Shown one piece after another: positions 16,142-23,991 of a DNA stretch of 64,000 bases. Made by a program: the position numbers and the translations under genes. How positions within the stretch are numbered: the first letter of the stretch is position 1; each line of letters begins with the position of its first letter. Origin of the DNA: Agrococcus beijingensis (GTDB taxonomy: Bacteria > Actinomycetota > Actinomycetes > Actinomycetales > Microbacteriaceae); assembly GCF_030758955.1 (NCBI RefSeq), contig NZ_CP132360.1:2482315-2546314 (forward strand). The letters run 5' to 3'. Under the pieces are notes generated by a model. The model ran no database searches, had not been told where the DNA came from, and saw only the letters and a program-made list of their open reading frames with translations.

Positions 16142-16910
16142 CTGATGCACCCCCAGTTCCCGTGTCAGGGACGCCCTCGGTCTCCACGTTGGCACTCGGC
16201 AGTTCGCCCGGCTTCAGAAGCGTTAGGTCACTCTCAGGAAGAGGTGCGTCATCGAATCGTGCCGAGGAAGGCTCGCCAAGGCCAACCAGGGCAACTCCTT
16301 CTCCATCGAGCAGGTGCAGCATCAACTCTTCGCGATAGTGCCAGGTGACGAGCCCGGATGATTCAAGAGTCGCCTCGCCGACATAGACGTGCTGGAGCCC
16401 GCCACGAGCGGACACGTCGTAGGCAACGAGGGAGGCCCGCGTAGCGGAGCCGAAGGAACCATCCTTGACAGAGGCGTCTAGGTCACCACCTAGTTCTAGT
16501 TCGAACTCCAACTGTTCCTGCATGTTGCGGCTAGCGTCGTCTTCAAGGGAGAAAACTCGGCGACGGAAATCCGAGCGGCCTAGCCTAATTCGGTCAGCGC
16601 CGGACGATCCACGTCCACACTTGGCCGGAAAGATCAAGGTGCCATCGAAAACCACCAGGTCGTAACGGCTGCCTGTCGGCCGGATCACCTCGCGCCCAGG
16701 CAGGAATGCAAGGTGAGCCGATACCTCCTCAGGCAAGATCACCCAAAACGAGCCGTATGCCTCGTTCGAGGCCAGTTGGCTTCCGGTCTTGGCGTCGAGG
16801 GAGCGCTCGTGAGCTGCACGACCGGCCTTAGCGAGCGCAAGCATCACACTCTGGCTGTGCTCTCCGAAGTGACGGTTGAACCACGGAGAAGGTTCGGGCA
16901 ACTCGTTCAT
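16128..16910 (-). CDS. Hypothetical protein coupled to the Xre-M78 gene
   Basis: A 260-residue soluble protein, not recognised. It has no signal peptide or membrane helix. Visible features are FGEHSQSVMLALAKAGRAAHE near the start, an acidic LEFELELGGDLDAS mid-region, and a low-complexity acidic tail (VETEGVPDTGTGGASDD). AGGAGCGTCG precedes ATG 16910. The stop lies inside the following Xre-M78 gene, so the two are made in fixed ratio. Position suggests the toxin-like or target partner of a TA-type or defence module; this is inference. Confidence 0.55.
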   Translation of the reverse strand: MNELPEPSPWFNRHFGEHSQSVMLALAKAGRAAHERSLDAKTGSQLASNEAYGSFWVILPEEVSAHLAFLPGREVIRPTGSRYDLVVFDGTLIFPAKCGRGSSGADRIRLGRSDFRRRVFSLEDDASRNMQEQLEFELELGGDLDASVKDGSFGSATRASLVAYDVSARGGLQHVYVGEATLESSGLVTWHYREELMLHLLDGEGVALVGLGEPSSARFDDAPLPESDLTLLKPGELPSANVETEGVPDTGTGGASDDLP

Positions 16911-17031
16911 CGACGCTCCTGACGCTAGGTGACACCTCAATCCTAGCACTGGCGCTTTAGAACTGCGCAGAAATCGGTCACTGTGACTTTCGGCGTGTCG
17001 AGCCCAGCATCCAAACCTGTTGCCCTTGGTC

Positions 17032-17499
17032 TCAGGTTGTTGGTCTCCTTCCTCGGGGACGAAGGGTTACGCCTTCAGCAACTACGGCGTTGCGTACGGT
17101 CTTCGGGTCGATGCCGAGACGATCGGCGACCTCCTGCAACGTGTGCCCGTCGCGGTAGAGGATGGCCGCGCTCGCACGGCGATCGTTGTTCAGCCCTGTT
17201 GACCGCAACTGTCCACCAGAACGTAGGACGAAGGCCGGAACCGTTCCGCGATGCACGCCGTACTTCACGGCGATGATTCGGACGGGCATCCCAGCCTCAT
17301 AGTCCGCGACCAGTTCCATGCGCTGCTCGATGGTCAATCGTGTTTGAGACTTCGCCGGATTTTTCGCGACCGCGCCTCGCGAATCGTGCCTCTTAGGACT
17401 TCGCCCCCTCGGTACGCGCCGCTCGGAACCCCTGAGCACACAGGAAATCAACGATCTCAGCGCCGGGCGCTTGTTTGAGAATCGCTTGGGAAGGCCCAC
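17032..17499 (-). CDS. Small HTH protein resembling the C-terminal part of serine recombinases
   Basis: A 155-residue basic protein with two helix-turn-helix stretches: RLTIEQRMELVADYEAG...AVKYGVHRGTV (about residues 54-88) and GHTLQEVADRLGIDPKTVRNAV (about 118-140). Both are of the type found at the C-terminus of large serine resolvases. No catalytic recombinase domain precedes them. GTG 17499 is the first start but lacks a clear ribosome site; a GTG at 17439 is possible. It lies 31 bp from the tRNA-like scar, where island recombination functions are expected. It may be a decayed integrase or a stand-alone DNA-binding protein. Confidence 0.5.
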   Translation of the reverse strand: MGLPKRFSNKRPALRSLISCVLRGSERRVPRGRSPKRHDSRGAVAKNPAKSQTRLTIEQRMELVADYEAGMPVRIIAVKYGVHRGTVPAFVLRSGGQLRSTGLNNDRRASAAILYRDGHTLQEVADRLGIDPKTVRNAVVAEGVTLRPRGRRPTT

Positions 17500-17530
17500 C
17501 CATCTGCTCGTGCAGAGCGCCGCACTGTTT

Positions 17531-17569
17531 CATCCGCTGGTCGTGGGTTCGAGCCCCAGCGGGCCCGCC
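17531..17569 (+). other. 3' tRNA fragment: probable attachment-site scar (att)
   Basis: These 39 bp read like the 3' half of a Lys-type tRNA. There is an anticodon-stem end ATCCGC, variable loop TGGTC, T-arm GTGGG-TTCGAGC-CCCAG and acceptor end CGGGCCC-G. No matching 5' half exists: the upstream sequence cannot form the anticodon stem. Islands that integrate into tRNA 3' ends leave such fragments. It marks the right border of the 6.2-17.6 kb accessory region; metQ begins 9 bp later. No intact copy of this tRNA is in the window. Confidence 0.6.
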
Positions 17570-17577
17570 GCATCGGC

Positions 17578-18408
17578 TCAGTCGAACGCGACCTCGATCG
17601 TCGGGTTCGCCTCGATCACCTCGCGCACCGCGTCGCTCGAGAAGGCGTCGATGAGCGCGGCCGTGGCGTCGGAGTCGGCCTCCTCGCCACGCACCACGAG
17701 GTGCAGGGCGAAGGTGTCGTCGAGCTCGGTGATCAGCCCGTCGTCGTCGGGGTTGAGGCCCAGCGCGGCGATGTGCGACGGCCACTGGAAGACCAGGTCG
17801 GCCTCCTCGTAGGCGGCGTTCAGCGAGCTGATCGGCACCTGCAGGAACTCGAGGTCCTTCGGGTTCTCCGTGATGTCGTCGACGGTGGATGCGTAGGGGT
17901 CGACGGCAGGATCGAGCGTGACGATGCCCTCGCTCGCGAGCAGCTTGAGCGCGCGGCCGGTGTTCGACGCATCGTCGGGGATCGCCACGGTCGCGCCGGT
18001 CGGGAGGGCGGCGATGTCGTCGAGCGTCTTCGAGTAGAAGGCGATGACGAAGTTGTAGACCGGCTGCACGGCGGTCAGCGTGCCGTCGTTCGCCTCGTTG
18101 AACAGCTCCATGTAGGGCACGTGCTGCGAGAAGTTGGCGTCGACGTCGCCGTCGTTCACGATCGTGTTCGCGGTGACGTAGTCGGAGACCTCGACCAGCT
18201 CGATCTCGTAGCCCTCGCCGATCGCGTCGGCCGCGGCCAGCACGACGTCGGTCATCGGAGCGGTGACGGCGGCGACCTCGATGGTGACCGTCTCGGCGGG
18301 CGCGCCGCTGGGCTGGGCGGCGCCCGGTGCGGGCTGCGCGGCGCAGCCGGTGAGCAGCAGCGCTGCGGCGAGGGCGGGCGCGAGGGCGCGGGTCGAGGTG
18401 AGTCGCAT
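17578..18408 (-). CDS. metQ: Methionine ABC transporter substrate-binding lipoprotein
   Basis: A 276-residue NlpA/MetQ-family lipoprotein: signal MRLTSTRALAPALAAALLLTGC with the lipobox Cys at residue 22. Motifs such as DYVTANTIVNDGDVDANFSQHVPYMELFNE and ATVAIPDDASNTGRALKLL are characteristic of the family. It captures methionine outside the membrane for MetNI. AAGGAACCACC precedes ATG 18408. It is third in metN-metI-metQ, 51 bp after metI. Its 3' end sits 9 bp from the tRNA-like scar, so the island inserted next to this operon. Confidence 0.92.
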   Translation of the reverse strand: MRLTSTRALAPALAAALLLTGCAAQPAPGAAQPSGAPAETVTIEVAAVTAPMTDVVLAAADAIGEGYEIELVEVSDYVTANTIVNDGDVDANFSQHVPYMELFNEANDGTLTAVQPVYNFVIAFYSKTLDDIAALPTGATVAIPDDASNTGRALKLLASEGIVTLDPAVDPYASTVDDITENPKDLEFLQVPISSLNAAYEEADLVFQWPSHIAALGLNPDDDGLITELDDTFALHLVVRGEEADSDATAALIDAFSSDAVREVIEANPTIEVAFD

Positions 18409-18459
18409 GGTGGTTCCTTGTCTCTGGAGGGGCTTGGGGCCGCAGTGCGGCGGGGCGGG

Positions 18460-19131
18460 TCAGCGGTGGTCGAGGCGCACCGAGATGCGGTGCCCGACGG
18501 CCTGGATCGCGAGCACGAACACGACGATGACGGCGATGGTGAGGTACATGAGCGCGTCGTTGTACTCCTGGTACCCGTAGCGCATGGCGAAGTCGCCGAT
18601 GCCGCCGCCGCCGACCACGCCGAGCACGGTCGAGAACGACAGCAGGCTGATCGCCGCTGAGGTGAGCGCGTAGAGCAGGCCCGATCGCGCCTCGGGCAGC
18701 AGCACCCGGAAGACCGCCTGCGGCAGCGTCGCCCCCATCGAGAGCGCCACCAGCGAGATGCCGGGCGGGATCTCGCGCAGGATCTGCTCGACCAGCCGCG
18801 CGTAGATCGCGACCGCGACGAAGCACAGCGGCAGCGTCGCCGCCTGCGTGCCGAAGCTCGTGCCCATCACGGCCCGGGTGAAGGGGATGAGGAACACCAC
18901 CAGGAGCAGGAACGGGAACGAGCGCACCACGTTGATGTAGAGGTTCGCGATCGACCAGACGGGCCGGTGCTCGGCGATGCCCCCGCGCTGCGTCAGGAAG
19001 ACCGTCATGCCCAGCGGCAGGCCGATGACCACGGCGGCCGCGAGGGAGACGACGAGCATGTAGCCCGTCTCGGCGAGCGATTCGAGCATGTCGCCGCCGT
19101 ACTCGGCGAGCAGTTCGGTGAGCCAGGTCAC
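18460..19131 (-). CDS. metI: Methionine ABC transporter permease
   Basis: A 223-residue permease with five to six membrane helices and the EAA loop ISLVALSMGATLPQAVFRVLLPEA that contacts MetN. GTG 19131 overlaps the metN stop by 4 bp (GTGA), showing translational coupling and deciding the start. It forms the channel for D/L-methionine import with MetN and MetQ. Confidence 0.92.
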   Translation of the reverse strand: MTWLTELLAEYGGDMLESLAETGYMLVVSLAAAVVIGLPLGMTVFLTQRGGIAEHRPVWSIANLYINVVRSFPFLLLVVFLIPFTRAVMGTSFGTQAATLPLCFVAVAIYARLVEQILREIPPGISLVALSMGATLPQAVFRVLLPEARSGLLYALTSAAISLLSFSTVLGVVGGGGIGDFAMRYGYQEYNDALMYLTIAVIVVFVLAIQAVGHRISVRLDHR

Positions 19132-19901
19132 TCCAGCAGCTCCCGTCGCACCTGCTCGGCATAGCTCGGCAGCGACCGGAAGTCGGTCTTCGCCACCGTC
19201 AGCACCTCGCGCAGCGCGCCGCGCTCGAGCAGTGCCGCGCGATCGCAGATCGCCTTGACGACGTCGAGGTCGTGCGTGATGACGACCACGGTGGTGCCGA
19301 GCTCGTCGCGCGCCCTCGCCAGCACGCGCAGCACCTCGGCGGTGGTGGTGGTGTCGAGCGACGAGGTGGGCTCGTCGCACAGCAGCAGCGCCGGTCGGGC
19401 GACGAGCGCGCGGGCGAGCCCGACGCGCTGCCGCTCGCCGCCGCTCAGCTGCGCCGGGAAGCGCTCGGCGCGGTGACCGAGGCCGACGAACTCGAGGATC
19501 TCCTCGACCGCGAGCGCCTGCTGCGCACGCGACAACCGGGTCGCGCGGGGCGCGAGCTGCAGGGGCAGGGCGACGTTGGCCGACACGGTGCGGTTGCTGA
19601 GCAGGTGGATGCCCTGGAACACCACGCCGATGTCGCGCCGCAGCTCCCGCAGGCCGCGCCGGCCGAGCGCGCCCACGTCACGGCCGTCGACCGTGACCGT
19701 GCCCGCCGAGGCTGTGGCGAGCCCGTTGAGGAGCTGCAGCAGCGTCGACTTGCCCGCGCCGCTCTCGCCGATCACGCCGAAGATCTCGCCGCGGTCGATC
19801 GTGAGATCGACGGCGTCGAGCGCCGCCCGCTGCCCGTCACCGCGGCGGTAGCGCTTGGTGACGGCGGCGAGCTCGATGATCGCGGTGCCGCTCGCATGCA
19901 T
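19128..19901 (-). CDS. metN: Methionine ABC transporter ATP-binding protein
   Basis: A 257-residue ABC ATPase with Walker A GESGAGKST, signature LSGGERQRVGLARAL, Walker B LLLCDEPTSSLD and switch His in VVVITHD. It lacks the C-terminal NIL/C2 regulatory domain of E. coli MetN (343 residues), a short form common in actinobacteria, so feedback by methionine may differ. ATG 19901 is used; a TTG at 19904 lies nearer the AGGAGCGGG site. No SAM riboswitch was recognised in the 150-bp upstream region. Confidence 0.9.
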   Translation of the reverse strand: MHASGTAIIELAAVTKRYRRGDGQRAALDAVDLTIDRGEIFGVIGESGAGKSTLLQLLNGLATASAGTVTVDGRDVGALGRRGLRELRRDIGVVFQGIHLLSNRTVSANVALPLQLAPRATRLSRAQQALAVEEILEFVGLGHRAERFPAQLSGGERQRVGLARALVARPALLLCDEPTSSLDTTTTAEVLRVLARARDELGTTVVVITHDLDVVKAICDRAALLERGALREVLTVAKTDFRSLPSYAEQVRRELLE

Positions 19902-20057
19902 CAACTCGTCCCGCTCCTGTCACTCGCGGCACCCGCCGATCAGACTTCTTGTACTCAGGTCAACTATAGCCGCAGCCTCGACGCCCGAGCGCCCATGCGC
20001 GAATGGCGCCGCGCCGTGCCCGCGCGCCGTCGGAGACCGCCGCCCGTCGGCCGGCCG

Positions 20058-20636
20058 TCAGTCGACGCGGAGGATCGAGCCGTCGGCGACCGAGACATAG
20101 ACCTCGAGCTCGTCGTCGAACTTGACCTCCCACGCCTGCCCGTCGGCGTCGTCCTCGAGCGTCGCCGCGGCAAGCGGCGCGCCTGCTGCCGCGGCGACCG
20201 CGGCCTCGATGGCGTCGGCGAGCGAGATGCCGGCCGCGTCGAGGGCGGCGCGATCGTCGCCGTCGACCTCGTCGTCGCGCTCGGTCTCGAGCACCGCGGC
20301 ACCATCGCCGCTGACGTGCACGGTCACCTGCGTGGTGCCGTCGGCGAGCTCGACCTCCCATGACGCGTCATCGTCCTGGTCGTCGAGCTCGTAGGCGACC
20401 GCGCCGGTCTCGCTCTCGGCCAGGGCGATGGCTGCGAGCGCCCCCTCCACGCCGTCGTCGGACGCGCTGCCACCTGCCGTCGCCTCCGGCGAGGCCGACG
20501 TGCTCGCGGCGGGCCCGCTCGGGGCCGTGCCGCCGGGCGCCGAGGGCGAGGTCGAGCTGCACGACGCCAGCACGATGGTGCCGGCGGCGGCGAGCGTGAG
20601 GAGCAGCGGAGTGCGGAGCTTCGGATCGGTGTTCAT
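20058..20636 (-). CDS. PepSY-domain lipoprotein
   Basis: A 192-residue lipoprotein with lipobox LASC near residue 26, a Ser/Ala/Gly-rich linker and two tandem PepSY-type repeats. Each repeat ends with a W(E)VE/KF strand: ALAAIALAESETG...SWEVEL and ADAIEAAVAAAAG...AWEVKFDDELEVYV. PepSY domains often inhibit or regulate secreted peptidases. ATG 20636 follows TAGCGT by 7 nt, so the transcript is probably leaderless. It stands alone between the met operon and the epimerase gene. Confidence 0.82.
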   Translation of the reverse strand: MNTDPKLRTPLLLTLAAAGTIVLASCSSTSPSAPGGTAPSGPAASTSASPEATAGGSASDDGVEGALAAIALAESETGAVAYELDDQDDDASWEVELADGTTQVTVHVSGDGAAVLETERDDEVDGDDRAALDAAGISLADAIEAAVAAAAGAPLAAATLEDDADGQAWEVKFDDELEVYVSVADGSILRVD

Positions 20637-20710
20637 GCCGCCGACGCTAGCGAGCAGGCGTGAGAGCCGAGTGAGAGGCGAGTGAGCAGCGCTTGGGAGG
20701 CGGCGGCGTG

Positions 20711-21643
20711 CTAGAAGCCGACCGGCGCGATGCCCCACTGGCCGCGCCAGGTCTCGCCCGGCTCGAGCCAGACGAGCCCGTTCCCCGAGTTCAGCGCGTT
20801 CGCCGGCGCGCTCATCGGCTCGACGGCGACCGCGTGCCGGTTGCCGTCGACCGACGGGAAGTCGCGCGGCGTGAACACCACCGCGTAGGGGAACGCCGCG
20901 TCCTGCCAGAGCTCGACCCCCCTCCCCCGCTCGTCGACGAGCGACGACGTCGCCACTCCGCCGACGAACTCCAGTCCCGCGTAGTTGTGGTCGATGTCGA
21001 GCTCCGCCAGGCGACGGCCGGCGCGCAGGTCGGGGGCCGACGCATCCATCGCATCGACGAGCGTCTCCTCCGTCGGGATCAGGTCGACCGCGTTGAACAC
21101 CCGCGCCGCGGGCACGGTGAGGGTCAGCTGCTCGGCGGGCGTGGCGCCGACGGCGAGATACGGATGCGCGCCGACGGCCCACGGGGCGCGCTCGGTGCCC
21201 GCGTTGATCGCCTCGTGCGTGACGGTGAGGCCGTCGTCGGTGAGCTCGTACGCGACGAAGGTGTCGATGAGGAACGGCCAGCCGGACTGGGGGTGGATGG
21301 TGGCCTGCAGCAGCAGCTTCGACTCGGTCTGCTCGAGCAGCCGGTAGGGCGAGAAGCGCAGCAGGCCGTGGCTGGCGTTGCCCTTGTCGCGCTCGGTGAG
21401 CGCGAGCCGCTGGGTCGCACCCTCGTGCTGCCAGTCGCCGCCCGCGACCCGGCCGCCCCACGGCGCGAGCACGATGCCCTGCGCCTTCGCGGGCCGCGCG
21501 TCCTCGGCGAAGGGCTCCACGAGGTCGATGCCGTCGAGCGTGAGCTCGCGCAGGCCCGCCGCGACCTCGGTGATCGCGGCGCGCATCCGCCTGCCGTCGA
21601 CGTCGCGGGAGATCGTGAACTGCTGTCCTGTGGGCGGTCGCAT
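20711..21643 (-). CDS. Aldose 1-epimerase family protein
   Basis: A 310-residue galactose-mutarotase-fold protein. GIVLAPWGGRVAGGDW, a mid-chain His in NASHGLLRF, VGAHPYLAVG (the second catalytic His) and the terminal SGNGLVWLEPGE region match the family. It interconverts alpha and beta anomers of aldoses or sugar phosphates; the substrate cannot be read from the sequence. ATG 21643 lies 6 nt after TAGGCT on the minus strand, the leaderless pattern of this genome. Confidence 0.85.
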   Translation of the reverse strand: MRPPTGQQFTISRDVDGRRMRAAITEVAAGLRELTLDGIDLVEPFAEDARPAKAQGIVLAPWGGRVAGGDWQHEGATQRLALTERDKGNASHGLLRFSPYRLLEQTESKLLLQATIHPQSGWPFLIDTFVAYELTDDGLTVTHEAINAGTERAPWAVGAHPYLAVGATPAEQLTLTVPAARVFNAVDLIPTEETLVDAMDASAPDLRAGRRLAELDIDHNYAGLEFVGGVATSSLVDERGRGVELWQDAAFPYAVVFTPRDFPSVDGNRHAVAVEPMSAPANALNSGNGLVWLEPGETWRGQWGIAPVGF

Positions 21644-21844
21644 GGGGCGAGCCTAGAAGACCGGGGCGGCATCGCGCCCGGCCCGGATCCGCTTGTCCCC
21701 CGAATCCTCAGCCTCCGCGTGCATACTCCGGAGACATGCGTCTGCAACGGGAGATCCGCTGCGGGGAGCGCCCAACCGCCGCCCAGCGCCCATCCGGCCG
21801 CGGGGGCATCCCGGGCTGCTGCCGACCGCCGCCGCACGATCGTC

Positions 21845-22918
21845 GTGGCGTCGGTGCCTGCTTCGCACGTGTACGTGCAGCACATCACCCCGACCGCCGC
21901 CCTCGATGGGCCGCCGGCGATCGAGCGGCTGCTCGACCCCGACCCCGATTCCCCCGACCGCCCGGCCGGCGCCAAGTGGTGGCCGCCGACGATGCTCGAG
22001 CCCGAGTGGGTGCTCACGCACCCCGGGTTCGACGTGATGCACCTGCAGTTCGGCTTCGACGCCCGCACGCCGGCGCAGCTGCAGGAGCTGGTGGATGCGC
22101 TGCGGCAGACCGCGCGGCCGCTCGTCTACACGGTCCACGACCTGCGCAACCCGCACCACGACACCCGGCACGCGCACGACGCGCAGCTCGACGTGCTCAT
22201 CCCCGCCGCCGACGCGCTCGTCACGCTCACGGAGGGCGCCGCGGCCGAGATCCGCAGCCGCTGGGGCGCCGAGGCGCGCGTGCTCCCCCACCCGCACGTG
22301 GTCGACCTCGCGACCATGGCCCGCGTGGCGGCCACGCGGCCGCGCCGCCGCCACGGCGACCCGCTGCGCATCGGCGTGCACGTGAAGAGCCTGCGCGCGA
22401 GCATGAACCCGCTGCCGGTGCTGCGCGCGCTGACCGAGATCGTGGCCGAGCTGCCCGGCGCGGTGCTGCAGGTCAACGGGCACACCGACGTGCTGCACGC
22501 CGCCGGCGAGCGCTACGACCGACCGCTCGCCGAGTTCCTGGACGGCGCCGCCGCTGCGGGCCTGCTCGAGCTGCACGTGCACGACTTCCTCGATGACGAC
22601 GCGCTCTGGGCCTACCTCGCGGCGCTCGACGTCTCGGTGCTGCCCTACCGCTTCGGCACCCACTCGGGGTGGCTGGAAGCCTGCCGCGACCTCGGCACCG
22701 CCGTGATCGCGCCAGACTGCGGCTACTACCGCGAGCAGGGGCCGGTCTTCGAGTACCGCAACCACGACGACGACTTCGACCCCGAGTCGCTCCGCTCGGC
22801 GGTGCACCGGGCCTACGCCGCCGCATCCCCCGAGCCCTTGAGCGTCGGAGAGCGCGCCGCACAGCGCGACGCGATCGCCCGCGCGCACGCCGAGCTCTAC
22901 GAGGCGGTACTGCGATGA
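21845..22918 (+). CDS. Glycosyltransferase (GT-B fold), first gene of a glycosyltransferase operon; start uncertain
   Basis: About 357 residues of a GT-B enzyme. HLQFGFDARTPAQLQELVDALR and PLVYTVHDLRNPHH sit in the N-terminal domain; LDVSVLPYRFGTHSGWLEACRDLGT and the CGYYREQGPVFEY tail sit in the C-terminal domain. The first beta strand (TIVVASVPASHVYVQH) begins a few codons before the first usable start, GTG 21845, which has no ribosome site. An ATG at 21736 preceded by CCGGAGAC is out of frame by one base. Either the start is unusual or a base is missing near 21,740-21,840. Its stop overlaps the next gene (ATGA). Confidence 0.7.
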   Translation: MASVPASHVYVQHITPTAALDGPPAIERLLDPDPDSPDRPAGAKWWPPTMLEPEWVLTHPGFDVMHLQFGFDARTPAQLQELVDALRQTARPLVYTVHDLRNPHHDTRHAHDAQLDVLIPAADALVTLTEGAAAEIRSRWGAEARVLPHPHVVDLATMARVAATRPRRRHGDPLRIGVHVKSLRASMNPLPVLRALTEIVAELPGAVLQVNGHTDVLHAAGERYDRPLAEFLDGAAAAGLLELHVHDFLDDDALWAYLAALDVSVLPYRFGTHSGWLEACRDLGTAVIAPDCGYYREQGPVFEYRNHDDDFDPESLRSAVHRAYAAASPEPLSVGERAAQRDAIARAHAELYEAVLR

Positions 22919-23991
22919 GCGGCCTGCGCATCTGCCTCATCGCCTCGAGCAGGTTCCCGGTCTCGGAGCCGTTCGTGGGCGGCGTGGAGGCGCCCACCCA
23001 CACCCTCACCCGCGCGCTGCAGGCTCGCGGGCACTCGGTCACCCTGTTCGCGGGGCACGGCTCCGATCCCGCCCTCGGCGCCCAGCTGCTGACGGCCGAG
23101 CCCTTCGAGCCCTCGCACGGCGCGCGTCGCGACCTCGCCGCACCGCCGGTGCAGTGGATGCGTGAGCACCACGCCTATCTCGGGCTGTGCCTCGACCTCG
23201 CCGCCACCGGCGCCGCACGCTTCGACGTCGTGCACAACAACTCCCTCCATCACCTGCCCGTGGCCATGTCGAGCGCCATCGGCGTGCCGATGCTCACCAC
23301 CCTCCACACGCCGCCGACGCCGTGGCTCGAGTCGGCGGTGCGCTTCGCCGCAGACCGCTCGCGCTTCGTGGCGGTGAGCGCCTACACGGCGCAGCAGTGG
23401 CGCGGCTCCGTGCGCGCCTCGGTGATCATGAACGGCATCGACACGACGCGCTGGGCGGCCGGCCCCGGCGGCGGACCCGCCATCTGGTTCGGCCGACTCG
23501 TGCCCGAGAAGGCCCCGCACGTGGCGATCCGGGCCGCGCTGCATGCCGACATGCCGCTCGATCTCGCCGGGCCCATCCTCGACGACGCCTACTTCGAGGC
23601 CGAGGTCGCACCGCACCTCGGCCCGCGCATCCGCTACCTGGGCCACCTCGGCTCCGACGCCCTCGCGCGTCACGTGGGCGGGGCATCCGTCACCGTGGTG
23701 ACCCCCTCGTGGGACGAGCCCTACGGACTCGTCGCGGCCGAGTCGATGGCGACGGGCACCCCCGTGGCCGCGGTCGCCCGGGGCGGGCTGCGCGAGGTGA
23801 TCTCGGCCGAGAGCGGGCGCCTGTGCGATTCGGAGGACCCGGCCGAGCTGGCGCGCGCGATGCTGGAGGCCAGCACGCTCTCACGCGCGGAGACCCGGGA
23901 GCACGCGGTGGCGCACTGCTCGATCGAGGCGATGATCGACGGGTACGAGCGCTCCTACGCGGCACTGACGGATGAGCGGCGCGCGGCGTGA
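22915..23991 (+). CDS. GT4-family glycosyltransferase
   Basis: A 358-residue GT4 enzyme. The N-terminal domain begins LRICLIASSRFPVSEPFVGGVE and carries FDVVHNNSLHHLP and TTLHTPPTPWLESAV. The C-terminal domain has GRLVPEKAPHVAIRAAL and the donor-binding SWDEPYGLVAAESMATGTPVAA with the EX7E-type Glu pair. It overlaps both neighbours by 4 bp (ATGA and GTGA), so it belongs to a coupled operon. Probably adds a sugar to a cell-surface glycan or lipid; acceptor unknown. Confidence 0.85.
   Translation: MSGLRICLIASSRFPVSEPFVGGVEAPTHTLTRALQARGHSVTLFAGHGSDPALGAQLLTAEPFEPSHGARRDLAAPPVQWMREHHAYLGLCLDLAATGAARFDVVHNNSLHHLPVAMSSAIGVPMLTTLHTPPTPWLESAVRFAADRSRFVAVSAYTAQQWRGSVRASVIMNGIDTTRWAAGPGGGPAIWFGRLVPEKAPHVAIRAALHADMPLDLAGPILDDAYFEAEVAPHLGPRIRYLGHLGSDALARHVGGASVTVVTPSWDEPYGLVAAESMATGTPVAAVARGGLREVISAESGRLCDSEDPAELARAMLEASTLSRAETREHAVAHCSIEAMIDGYERSYAALTDERRAA

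Noticed and set aside
17393..17545. Short minus-strand frame beginning ATG right beside the tRNA scar (MKQCGALHEQMGGPSQ...)
   Set aside because: It overlaps the HTH gene, lacks a ribosome site and resembles no integrase or excisionase.
17493..17569. A complete tRNA gene at the island border
   Set aside because: The upstream 38 nt cannot form the anticodon stem with TCCGC and the acceptor 5' strand does not pair, so only a 3' fragment is supported.
19905..20057. SAM riboswitch or S-box upstream of metN
   Set aside because: No conserved aptamer blocks; only a possible TATAGT -10 box is visible at 19963-19968 on the minus strand.
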